In this document: positions 53,703 through 64,000 of the stretch, piece after piece
Layout of the letters: each line of letters opens with the position of its first letter
Position numbering within the stretch: the stretch's first letter is position 1
Source: Schistosoma haematobium
Lineage: Eukaryota > Platyhelminthes > Trematoda > Strigeidida > Schistosomatidae
Length of the DNA: 64,000 nt
Direction of reading: 5' to 3'
Assembly (NCBI RefSeq): GCF_000699445.3
Contig: NC_067197.1
Coordinates: 32,037,809-32,101,808 of the forward strand
Notes under the pieces: generated by a model
What the model was told of the DNA's origin: nothing
What the model saw: the letters and a program-made list of their open reading frames with translations, nothing else
Databases searched by the model: none
Program-made: the position numbers and the translations under genes

Positions 53703-54148
53703 TGTGGCCCGAGGATCTGACTCCTATTTAGGTCGTAGGAATGTTTGTTATCGCCTATTCTCGTATATAATCGTCGACTTAAATCGCGTTAGTCAATAAC
53801 GGAATTAAATAAGTCGAATAACGAGAATTGACTTGAGAATACATATATTTTGTATATGAAGCGAATGAAACAGAGCAGAGCAAAATGACACGCAGGGAAG
53901 ATGGCTGGGAAGCCAACTCCATTTTAGTCAAGCGTTACTCAATATTTATAGGCAGACAAAATAAACTACAGACATGTGATGAGTCATAGGATATGAAGTG
54001 TACACACATATCTGCTCATATAAAAACAGTCAAGACTGATAACCGAATAGTTGACAAGGTCAAAATATGACTCAAGTAGGATGAATAGAATGGAATGTCC
54101 GAAAGCTAGAATAAGATATATGGGCTTAAAATAATGAATGACACTACA
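53703..54148 (-). repeat. LTR (left-arm copy)
   Basis: Mirror of 56202-56647. On the minus strand it starts TGTAGTGTCATTC and ends GGGCCACA. Confidence 0.75.
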
Positions 54149-54697
54149 GTATTTCGCAACTTATGGATGACGTCCTATAGACGTTGTGGTACCAACATCA
54201 GCAAGGGTTATTTGTGTCTTGTGGTCTGGAAGTAGATATAAGCGACATCATACGAGTGAGAAAAGTCGGAATCTCACAAATGCAGACGATGTACACTCAT
54301 CACACTCACGAGTAGACTAAAGGAAATTGTAGTGAATGTTGGAAGCATCTAAATTTTGCTTTGAGGTCCCCGTCCATTTTTTGCTGGTGAGGGTTGTACT
54401 GATTAGTGCAGTCTTAATCATAATATTTTGAAGTTCAGCTTGTTTTGATTTATCCTAAAAATAGGACATGATAATTGGCTCATCATCCACGTAATACTTG
54501 GCACCAATCTGTTCACTACCAGGACATACAGAGCATCAAATGTACGTATTTGCTTCACATATTTGAGCAGTATCTGAATTTGCAAGTTGAATCCATGTTC
54601 TAAAAGATCGGAAACTATCGTAGCACTCTATTTTGAATTAGTTTTAAAGCGGTTAAGGGACTTCTATCCTATATAATGTGGAAGTAATAAGAGTACT

Positions 54698-55652
54698 AAG
54701 CCCTGTACAATATATCGGAAGTTGTGTATTTCATTGCTGAATATGAGCTTACTACATCTCAGTAAACTTGTAGGACAATACAGGTAGTTTCTTCAACTGA
54801 TCAAGGCTTGCAGCTAAAATGTTAATTAATGTGGCACATGATATCATGGTCTCTTGTCAGGAAGACAAATGACTCTAAAATGCAACCAAGTGGAACCAAC
54901 GTCTAAACTTTAAAGCTTAGAAGTTTCGGTGGTGTTTTGTTCTCTGAGCTGGATGGTTTGGTCGTGGAGCTTTCATCGTTCTTCTGAAGGACATCATCAG
55001 CACAAACTTCAGATAGAAGTGAAGTGTTCGAATTTCTCCATATGTGTTTCACAGCTTTTCCTGTGCACCTCGATGTTGATTGGTTCTTGTTGACCTTAAA
55101 TTTATCACTGTTTACTTCTTTGTTTTGGTTGTGTCTCCCATTGGTTTGATTTTTCGTTCCTATATTTATGCATGATTTTCCTGATTGGTTGATAAATTGG
55201 ATTGATTTCAATATGTTTGTTGATTGCTGATTGACCTGAGTGACAAGCTTCTAAAAATTGTCTGATGTTTTTGGAGTTTCCTCTGTCTAAGATTTCTACA
55301 TTTTCCCAATCGAATGAATGTCCGCAGTTATCCACGTGTATTGATATAAGTGAAGAGATATCATGGCGTTTGACTGATAATTGATGTTCATGTAGGCGTA
55401 GGTGGAGAGGGCTTCCGCTTTGTCTGATGTAGTGTTTGTCGCAGCTGGTACAATTTATTTTGTAGATGATGTTTGATTTGTTTTCCTTTGTTATTTCATC
55501 TTTTGGTTTGCATAGGATTGATTGTAATGATTTTGTTGGTTTGTGCCACACCTATCCCGAAGGTTTTCAGCAGTCTCGTTGCGGTTTCTAATATTCCCTG
55601 TATGTACGGTAGGGTGATCCTTTTGTTCATTTTTGTGCTTGATCAAACACAG
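54698..55652 (-). mobile_element. Palindrome spacer: 3' end of a Penelope-like element with GIY-YIG domain
   Basis: On the minus strand, 55645-55545 reads RITLPYIQGILETATRLLK and shifts frame. 55551-55105 then gives KPTKSLQSILCKPKDEITKE, YKINCTSCDKHYIRQSG and HEHQLSVKRHDISSL: a GIY-YIG nuclease domain with the second motif YIR instead of YIG. 55211-54903 carries the typical tail (WRNSNTSLLSEVCADDVL). RT is absent. This is the only part of the palindrome that is single-copy, so it marks which strand was the parent across the centre. Confidence 0.85.
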
Positions 55653-56201
55653 AGTACTCTTACTACTTCCACATTATATAGGATAGAAGTCCCTTAACCG
55701 CTTTAAAACTAATTCAAAATAGAGTGCTACGATAGTTTCCGATCTTTTAGAACATGGATTCAACTTGCAAATTCAGATACTGCTCAAATATGTGAAGCAA
55801 ATACGTACATTTGATGCTCTGTATGTCCTGGTAGTGAACAGATTGGTGCCAAGTATTACGTGGATGATGAGCCAATTATCATGTCCTATTTTTAGGATAA
55901 ATCAAAACAAGCTGAACTTCAAAATATTATGATTAAGACTGCACTAATCAGTACAACCCTCACCAGCAAAAAATGGACGGGGACCTCAAAGCAAAATTTA
56001 GATGCTTCCAACATTCACTACAATTTCCTTTAGTCTACTCGTGAGTGTGATGAGTGTACATCGTCTGCATTTGTGAGATTCCGACTTTTCTCACTCGTAT
56101 GATGTCGCTTATATCTACTTCCAGACCACAAGACACAAATAACCCTTGCTGATGTTGGTACCACAACGTCTATAGGACGTCATCCATAAGTTGCGAAATA
56201 C

Positions 56202-56647
56202 TGTAGTGTCATTCATTATTTTAAGCCCATATATCTTATTCTAGCTTTCGGACATTCCATTCTATTCATCCTACTTGAGTCATATTTTGACCTTGTCAAC
56301 TATTCGGTTATCAGTCTTGACTGTTTTTATATGAGCAGATATGTGTGTACACTTCATATCCTATGACTCATCACATGTCTGTAGTTTATTTTGTCTGCCT
56401 ATAAATATTGAGTAACGCTTGACTAAAATGGAGTTGGCTTCCCAGCCATCTTCCCTGCGTGTCATTTTGCTCTGCTCTGTTTCATTCGCTTCATATACAA
56501 AATATATGTATTCTCAAGTCAATTCTCGTTATTCGACTTATTTAATTCCGTTATTGACTAACGCGATTTAAGTCGACGATTATATACGAGAATAGGCGAT
56601 AACAAACATTCCTACGACCTAAATAGGAGTCAGATCCTCGGGCCACA
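56202..56647 (+). repeat. LTR (right-arm copy) with downstream primer site
   Basis: Starts TGTAGTGTCATTC and ends GGGCCACA. Five bases later TGGTGAGCCC (56652-56661) resembles a tRNA primer site. The interior carries a possible TATA (CTATAAATATTGAG). It shares segments with the LTR at 42239-42664. Confidence 0.75.
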
Positions 56648-56650
56648 AAA

Positions 56651-56851
56651 ATGGTGAGCCCTTCAACGAATATCGTCGATCTAAATGGGGGCAAAATCAA
56701 ACTACGGGCCTCCACAATACCCAACCGTTTCTTAAGCCCCAAATATGCTATCAACACAAATGGTCTTCCAGGAAATTCTACCATTTACATCCATTACCGA
56801 TATTCGCAACTGGCGAACAAAGACGTCTGTTACACACCGCAAATGCAATAA
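56651..56851 (+). CDS. Short ORF at the start of an LTR-element interior (right-arm copy)
   Basis: Identical by translation to the left-arm frame 53699-53499. No known motif. It overlaps the putative primer site, which argues against it being a genuine translated gene. Confidence 0.3.
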   Translation: MVSPSTNIVDLNGGKIKLRASTIPNRFLSPKYAINTNGLPGNSTIYIHYRYSQLANKDVCYTPQMQ

Positions 56852-57038
56852 AATAGGTTTTTCTTAACTCTAATCAACATTCCTTCCGCCTAGAACTTTC
56901 CAACTAGCCGCCTATTGACTCTTAAGTGTTGCTTTTGATGTCATGAACAACTATGAAGGAAACTCCGGTTTGCCATCCTCTAAATTATTATGAATAACCA
57001 TCTCCAGTTGAGTGAGTGTCTAGCTTTTGTGGATAACA

Positions 57039-57041
<3 letters not shown>

Positions 57042-57082
<41 letters not shown>
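57042..57082. repeat. (AT)n microsatellite (right arm)
   Basis: Mirror of 53268-53308. Confidence 0.9.
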
Positions 57083-57083
<1 letters not shown>

Positions 57084-57876
57084 GTACATGAGATCTATGC
57101 ACCTGATAACCTGTGACAATTTGAGGTTGTTGTCGATCTATGGAAGTAGGTATGTTGCATAATATATACCATATGATGTTATTAGATGACACATTAGGTG
57201 GTGAATGGAGGCGAGTTGAACGACACAAAGCTGGAAATCCGCTATCAGTATGTTATGTATGTTCATTGTTGTGGTCATACAAGGAAACCAAAGGGCCATA
57301 GACAGAGAGTAAAAAAGTATATAACATTCATCACGACCACATCTTTATCGATCAAAGTTTACCTGCTGTCAAGACACGTTTTGCGTGCAGTATGATGTCA
57401 ACTGGTACATAATAACTCCACCCAATATGGTACACGACTAGCCTTTCAATAAAAAGTATCTGAAAAGTGGTGCGTGGTTCGGGAGATTAGGTGGTGATTG
57501 GTTGCAAGAGGCTATGCCAATGACAACAACTGGGAGTGATTTTGAAGTTACTTGCATCGATTTGAAATGCAATGTTAGCAAAGGAAAGTAAGTGAAAGTG
57601 TTCTGTTTATCTGATTTCATTAGGAATAAGTTCTTCCAGCTAGTGGTTACGGATACTAGTGGACGTATATCAATTAATTCTCCTTGAACAAACGAAGAAA
57701 AGAAGGAAAATGGGGGTGGATGGCATGTAGATTCAGAATAATCATGACGGATACAAGTCGCACGGAGACATTTATAATATATTGTACAAGATCCGTTTTA
57801 TCTGTGATGAAGAAAAATAGGGATAACAGTTGTTTCCAAGATACTTTTTTTCTAGACGGATTGATATAGATTAATG

Positions 57877-58012
57877 TGTAGAATTATGGTGTACTGTGAT
57901 ATCAGTACTGTTCTAATAATAGACCTAATCCTAAAATTGTAGACTTGTCATGATATGACTGTCTAATCTATAAGATCTTACGTGGAAGTCACATCATCGT
58001 CTACACCAACTC
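57877..58012 (-). repeat. 3' part of an LTR (right-arm copy)
   Basis: Mirror of 52337-52472, with several substitutions between the two arms (for example GGCAGTCATACCATAAC on the left against GACAGTCATATCATGAC). Confidence 0.7.
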
Positions 58013-59059
58013 AGACAAACAAAGCCTCTCAACATTCAACATAAGATTATAGGAAATATAACGCCTATACAAAATAAGGAAGTGAACCAATACTTGAACT
58101 ATACTGTTTTGGTATATGCTTGGTTGTTTGAGGTAAACTCTTAACAAACCAACTCAAGATGTTACAAATGTTCTCCTTTAAAGCGGACTAACATGGAAGT
58201 TGCAAGAGGTCTTCCGTCATTTTCAGAAGAGTTCCGCTTACTACAATGAGTTTATATCACCACTGCCTGATTTATTGCTGAAATCAAAAAGCGATACGTT
58301 GGACCGAGGGGTAATATGACAAAAATGATACTTCAAGGTCACATCCTCTTGATTCCTCCTGTATTGCACAAGTCCTAAGCTCTCAACTACAACTCCTGTG
58401 AGCTAATTACTCTACTAATCGTTTTCAGATTTCAACACCTAACGACATTAACCGAAATGAAAAATTAAATGACTCTAATTACCAAAATTATGAGGTTCAC
58501 TCCTACCTTTCAATTACTGTGATTGTTTTCAATAGACTGTATAATACAACAATCAACTACGTCAAACTATGGAAGCATCGCAATTTTTGTTTCATTCGAA
58601 TTAACATGTCACTCAAAGTAGCTCACTATGGATAATGAAGCCGATAAACGGAATAACAAACCTATAATCAACCAACGCTTACCTAAAAAATACAGATGAT
58701 ACCGTTTCAGGATTGAAGACTACGGTCACTTATGAGTCGGTACATGGTTTACAACACAACTACCGAAACTAAACTGAGCCTCAAACATTTCTCTATTAAA
58801 ATCATTTCCTAACAGACTATTTTAAATCAACTACGGCTATAATTAGGTTTTCTCCAACCTAGATGAACGTAAACACCACCGGGGTTCGGGTCTACGATAC
58901 ACATTGTTGATTTCATAACGTTGAGTATATCTACACTGAACAGAGCTCACGACGTAAATTTCAAACTGCGTAATATAACGAAGCAAACATACGTGTTGTT
59001 AATACGTCAATAATAGCTTCACCAGAAATGTTATTGAAAAATCAAAAATGATATCAATT

Positions 59060-60970
59060 TTGAAGCCATGAGCAGATACCCCTGTATGTTCATGGAGACT
59101 TGTTGACAGGTCATGCACCGTTTAAGCGTGAGTACCAAAAATTCCGTAATATCTGTGAGAAAATCATAGCCGAATCCAGTACCACTTACGAACGACAGTT
59201 AGTATATGATAGCCGTACTCGTCTGAAACGACTGTTTTCGTATGTTAAACGGCGAATGAAACGTAGTGATGGTATTCCCCGTTGCTGTCACACGAAAACT
59301 CAGATTTACTAGCTGAATCAGATCGAGCAAAAGCTGAGACTTTTTCAAACTATTTTAGAGAAGTCTTCTCTACGTTTATTGTAACAAATACTTGTCCCAC
59401 TCACACCAAGATACCAACCACTGAATCTGTACAGGTGACTGAGGAAACTGTCCTTCCGTTGATAACTAACCTCAAATCTTGTAAGATACCAGGCCCTGAC
59501 GGGTTACATCCACGGTTGCTGTCATCTCTTGCGGACATTATTTCAAAATCTCTCATGACACTCTTCAACATGTCCCTTTCATTCGCTCAACTCCCTAGAG
59601 ATTGGAAGGTCGCTATAGTCAGTCCTATAATTAAGGAGGATCAGAGACAGATGGTATCTAACTACCGGCCTGTCAGTCTAACTAGCATAGTCGTTAAGTT
59701 ACTTGAAAAGATAATTCGGGTTAGGTTGCTAAGCCACATAGATTTACACAATCTGTTAGCTCCTGAACAACACGGATTTCGTAACAGGCGTTCATGTTTG
59801 ATTTACTTGCTTATTGCGAGAGAGGATTGAACAGTAGCCCTAGATAACGGCCTGTCTGTCGACGTGATATTCATAGATTTTGGCAAAGCATTTGACAAGG
59901 CTTCACACATAGGTCTTATGCAGAAGCTCACGAGCTTCGGAATAATAGGTACTGTACACGAGTGGATAGGAAACTTCTTATGTGACCGCAGACAGAGAGT
60001 GAGGGTCGGTGGGACGCTATCCGATTGGAAGCCGGTCAAAAGTGGTGTACCCCAGGGCACCATCTTAGGCCTTCTGTTCTTCCTTCTCTACGTTAATGAG
60101 TTAGCGCTGTTGCTTAGGTCGTCGACATTACTGCTTGCGGATGATATAAAAATCTGGAGAACAATAAAAAGTGCGGCTGATCATCTGGATCTTCAAGCTG
60201 ACTTAGACGATTTAGTTGGATGGGCTCGAGTGGGGCTTAGAAATCAATACTAAGAAGAGTGTGCTAATGCACATCGGTCACGGTGATAGTTACCGTTATA
60301 CTAATGAGGGTTAACCTCTACCATGTACTCAAGAACATAAAGATTTAGGAGTAGTAATAAGTCATGATTTAAAAACAACTACGCATTGCAAAGCAGCTGC
60401 TGTCAAAGGTTGTGGTCACTTCGCTGAGCGTTCAAATCTTTTGACGGGGAAACGTTTCGAATTTTATATCTTATATATGTAAGACCACATTTAGAGTACT
60501 GTATCCAAGCAGCTAGCTCGTGTCTGATAAAGGATACTAACTCCCTTGAGCGTGTCCAGCGTGTGGGAACAAAATTAGTGAAGGGTCTTTCTAGACTCTC
60601 TTACGATGAACGTTTAAAACGCCTAAACCTTTTCCTTTTGTCGTATCGTAGGACACGAGGTGACCTTATACTGGCATTTCTTATCTTTAATTATGATTTG
60701 GGTGTTAATATGTCTTATCTTTTGCTCCCTCCAGCACTAATAATCTCCGAGGTCATAGCAAGAAGGTTCATAAACCACGATCTAATAAACTTAAAGTGGG
60801 GTCCCGTTTTTCTCATCGAGTAGTCGATGATTGGAACGCCTTACCCGAACAAGTGGTATCAGCCCCATCAGTGAATATTTTCAAGGAGAAGCTGGACCTT
60901 CACTGGAAAGCAATGTGTCAGGATTAATACAGGTTCACCAACCTCCTATCCTTATTACTGAAGACTGACT
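59060..60970 (+). mobile_element. CR1-like retrotransposon, 5'-truncated (right-arm copy)
   Basis: Frames at 59100-59312, 59282-59830, 59864-60253 and 60563-60823 mirror the left-arm element. Here the RT motif keeps SGVPQGTILG (left has SGVPHG), but a 2-bp deletion at about 60231 (GCTCGAGTGGGG against GCTCGAGAGTGGGG) shifts the frame after GWAR. The catalytic box is LADD, as on the left. Confidence 0.88.
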
Positions 60971-60986
60971 TTGTTTCTGTTAAGCA

Positions 60987-61857
60987 ATGATGAGCGTTGC
61001 AACTTTCACCGCTTGTTTTAAGAAAGTTGCGGTTAGGAATGGTCTCGCAGTAAGTTGGCGATGTGTGTATAAAATCTACCGTTTACCTGTAAATTTGTTC
61101 TCCAAAAGCTTGTAAACGTTCCATTTACTTCTATTTTCAGAACCTGCATAAGTGCTGCCACTTTCGCTACTCAAAAGCCAAAGTTGATGAGTTAATGAAT
61201 GTAGATATAACAAAAGGAGACTTATGGTAACGTGTTTAGCTTGTCGCTATTGTCCATCCTAGGTATATCCTGTCTCTTAACTGGTGGACGAAGTGGGAGG
61301 AATTTGTGGACTCGGTTTCCAAAAGTGGGATGGTTGACGAAACCTCGGAAGAGTATCCAGGAAAAGTTGATAACAGTGATATTTTATGTAGGATTTTGTC
61401 TATATATGTCTTATATTAACGTAGGTGATGGAAAATTAAAAGAGAACTTGCTCTTAGAAAATGACATCACGTTAATACCTAGAAATGTGTGGAAGCTGTT
61501 TGTTGATTTTTATGGTTGTACGCACACAGACATTTCAGTCTTCGAACGGCGTGCCATCCAAGCTCCAAAGTCAGCGGAAATTGAAATATATCCACCTCAC
61601 TACTCATTTTACTTAAATCCTCCAAATTCAAGTGCCACTTTCCTGTTTGAAGGGACATATTGCAAGTTTCAGACAATAAGTATGTGGTGGTTTCCCTTAA
61701 TTACTTTTCAGGAGAACTTAAACTGATAGTCGCGCAACATCTTAAAGCAGCACCTGGCGTGAATGTTCACTTATCAATACACAATGAGCAAAATGAGTTT
61801 GAAGAATTAGAAGATGAAGATGCTACCATAGAAGAAGCTAACCTGGAGCGTGAAAAA
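60987..61857 (+). pseudogene. Inverted duplicate of the first five USP exons (DUSP + ubiquitin-like), no catalytic part
   Basis: Exons 60987-61049, 61141-61226, 61263-61387, 61425-61679 and 61712-61857 mirror protease exons 1-5, including the start codon, the small introns and the GT donor after exon 5. The translated residues I compared are the same as in the parent gene. The arm ends at 62214, inside the copy of intron 5, so exons 6-13 are absent. If transcribed it would encode only the DUSP and ubiquitin-like region plus whatever is read or spliced from downstream sequence. Confidence 0.9.
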
Positions 61858-62214
61858 GTAAAATTTCAGTGAGCTTTTTGCTGCTTGTAAAAAAGATAGG
61901 AACATTTCGCTTAGTAATCATGGCTTCAAAGAGCATATTTTATAGACCGATATATTCGATTTCCAATTGTGATATGGTTTAGGTAGTTGGCACCTTGTAG
62001 TTTTCTATTCATTTCAAGAATACCAGAATATATAATAGTAGCAGTAATGCGTTAAGTTCGTTCCAGGTTTTAGCAATTCCGTTTAATATAGGAAGTTGCT
62101 TTGACAATGTACCCTCAGCGTTCATTGTTTTTCGGGATCTAGTCGGAAACTTACTTCTTGAGCCCCATAAACGTTATCATTAATGTTCATCTTAACGTGT
62201 AGAACCCGTTACCA

Positions 62215-63266
62215 ACACTGATACCGCGCGCTACGGACTGGACGTTACTTTCAGGCCGAGGTTTTTAGTTTCACTTTTCTAGGATTCTCGCATAGCTGGA
62301 TGAATTATTTTTTCTTGGAATTATGGAAAATAACTCTATTCTTAACTATTAGCATATAAACTGTGAATTTCATGCCATATGATAAGTTCTGAGTTCAACT
62401 TACAGTATTTATGATCATATTCATACAATAATTCACAATCATATGATTACATATATTCATTTTGACTATACGATCAAACTATACTTTGAAACCGTATATA
62501 ATCATATTTGACGAAGATTTGCATTTCATATCTGTATTCTATTTCTTAAGGAATATATGATTATATCGCATTTGAACGCTTTAACCCACGTACTTTATGT
62601 ATCTACAGGATCTATTCAAACCTCTACCTAATATCAAGAAATATATATAACCGTGTATGTTAAAGGACTGTATTCACTATTTTATTAACTATCATTTAAA
62701 TCGTATTTGGATACTATAAATTATTTCATTTCCGAAATTACCTGTCCAATTCGGTGAGTCTGTCATAGTTTGTTTTTTTGACAGTGTTTTTTTCCAAAAA
62801 GCTGTTTCATATATTTGTTCAAGAAGCAACATAATAACTTTAGACGGTAATAATCTTCTAAACTACTTATCTCTGCACCTCCCAATTTTTATTAATACGG
62901 ACTTTCAGTTTATATATGTATCACATACCGTACTTTTTTTTGATTGTTTGATACTAATTATCGACATTTCTAAATTACTTTACTATATAAGGCTATCTTT
63001 CGTGTCATATATGTTGAAATTTATACAACTTGCTCCTTTATATTCTATTTTGCCTCCACACAGATACTGACATAAATACTTCATCTCCACTACTATCTTC
63101 CTGCCATTGTCATCTTTTGTTTTTAACACCACTAATCCTCACGATACATTCACTCTTGGTTAAAACATAGATTTTGATTTTTAGACTAACTTGAGCCCTC
63201 GGAATTGATTTTTTCACCCCTATTTCCAACATTCTGTTCAAACCACTTGCTATACGTCACTTTATC
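62215..63266. other. Unique flank beyond the right arm; possible 5' UTR of a retroelement
   Basis: AT-rich with one GC-rich patch immediately after the arm boundary (62220-62260). No ORF or RNA recognised. It precedes the ORF1-like frame at 63267 and may belong to the same element. Confidence 0.4.
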
Positions 63267-64000
63267 ATGTCACAAAAGAAAATGAAGACCCCTGCTCCTA
63301 GGCGTTCAGCCAAACGTAGGAAAACGACACAATTTAACACCTCTACCGATACGATTTCCAACAGTTTCAACGAGACGTGCCACTCCGTTCATCCGGAAGC
63401 AGACAGGCTTTTACCAGTTGTCTCCATTCCAGACATGTTGAAAACTCTGATGGTAAACAGTGATGATGATCGCAACTGCAAGTATATGGATGCTATAAAG
63501 AAGTTGCAAGTAGACATGAACATTCTCAATCCGCTTAAATATCTCACCAACCCCAACCTCACAGAGACTCCAGATCAAATAAATGACATAAATATTTTCC
63601 TCGATCGTGTTGCATCAGAGGTATTTGAAAGAATAAGACGATCTAGCAATGCAATTGTGTTTAATATACCGGATACACATGCCCTTAAAAATATCAAATC
63701 TAGTCTGCTTAGAGCCAGCAATATGACACACGTACCATGTGTATGCACAAGATTAAAAAGAAGTCATCCTGGTATGCACTCACCGATCTTGTTCAAATTC
63801 AACTCATCTGTAGACGCCAGTGAATTTTTAAATTCCTCCAATTCATTGAGACAAAAACAGATTTTCAAGGATATTAAGACTCTTCCGGATAAAACACCAT
63901 GCCAGCGAAAAGCAGGAAGAGATAACTACAGACCATCAGCTTCAAACTCTCAAATGCATCATAATCCTAATGGTTGTAACGTTAAGTCCGATTCTAAGAG
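63267..64000 (+). CDS. Non-LTR retrotransposon ORF1-like protein, runs off the window
   Basis: An uninterrupted frame from ATG 63267 (MSQKKMKTPAPRRSAKRRKT) to the window end, at least 244 residues. After a basic N-terminus comes an acidic/helical part (VNSDDDRNCKYMDAIKKLQ). It then shows an RRM-like core typical of CR1/L2 ORF1 proteins: SSNAIVFNIPDTHALKNIKS, CVCTRLKRSHPG and PILFKFNSSVDASEFLNSSN. Such proteins bind element RNA and chaperone it. No stops or shifts occur, so this copy may be young. It could also be a host gene derived from such an ORF; the downstream sequence would decide. Start choice: first ATG of the long frame. Confidence 0.65.
   Translation, partial: MSQKKMKTPAPRRSAKRRKTTQFNTSTDTISNSFNETCHSVHPEADRLLPVVSIPDMLKTLMVNSDDDRNCKYMDAIKKLQVDMNILNPLKYLTNPNLTETPDQINDINIFLDRVASEVFERIRRSSNAIVFNIPDTHALKNIKSSLLRASNMTHVPCVCTRLKRSHPGMHSPILFKFNSSVDASEFLNSSNSLRQKQIFKDIKTLPDKTPCQRKAGRDNYRPSASNSQMHHNPNGCNVKSDSK

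Larger units (their letters stand above)
55653..62214 (-). repeat. Right arm of the ~6.56-kb inverted repeat
   Basis: Inverted copy of 48133-54697. The outer end is CGTTACCA at 62214; beyond it the sequence is unrelated to the left flank. It contains the same LTR pieces, CR1-like element and first five protease exons in reverse orientation. Confidence 0.95.

Overview
The window looks like nuclear DNA of a blood fluke (genus Schistosoma; species not resolved). The evidence is AT-rich sequence, long introns packed with RTE, CR1/Jockey-like, Penelope-like and LTR retroelements, tRNA-derived repeats carrying type I hammerhead ribozymes, and a gene whose first introns are only 32-91 bp while later ones run to kilobases. 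All of these are familiar in schistosomes.

Three host genes can be reconstructed exon by exon with matching splice phases. (1) Plus strand, 2338-11746: a CAP/SCP-domain (venom allergen-like, GAPR-1 type) protein, with its introns filled by RTE and Penelope-like debris. (2) Minus strand, 18658 to 13774: the C-terminal 568 codons of a UTP14-type small-subunit processome protein, with an RTE copy in one intron. (3) Minus strand, 49360 to 34569: a complete 13-exon, 860-residue ubiquitin-specific protease of the USP4/11/15 type, with DUSP, ubiquitin-like and split catalytic domains.

Between genes 2 and 3 lie nested CR1-like elements (about 18.8-25.3 kb), a gene-poor stretch, and a compact 3.6-kb LTR element (29067-32693) with matching 416-bp LTRs and a 4-bp target duplication. 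Introns of the protease gene hold a recent RTE insertion with a 12-bp target duplication, a SINE-like element with an 11-bp target duplication, a solo-type LTR, and a head-to-head pair of tRNA-derived repeats, each with an apparently intact hammerhead.

The most striking structure is a 14-kb inverted duplication. Arms of about 6.56 kb (48133-54697 and 55653-62214) are near-identical and flank a 955-bp spacer holding the 3' end of a Penelope-like element. The left arm contains the start codon and first five exons of the protease. The right arm carries the same five exons in the opposite orientation, cut off from the catalytic part. At the right edge (63267 onward) an open reading frame resembling a non-LTR retrotransposon ORF1 runs off the window.

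Coordinates were read by eye. Family assignments rest on motif recognition, with no database search.
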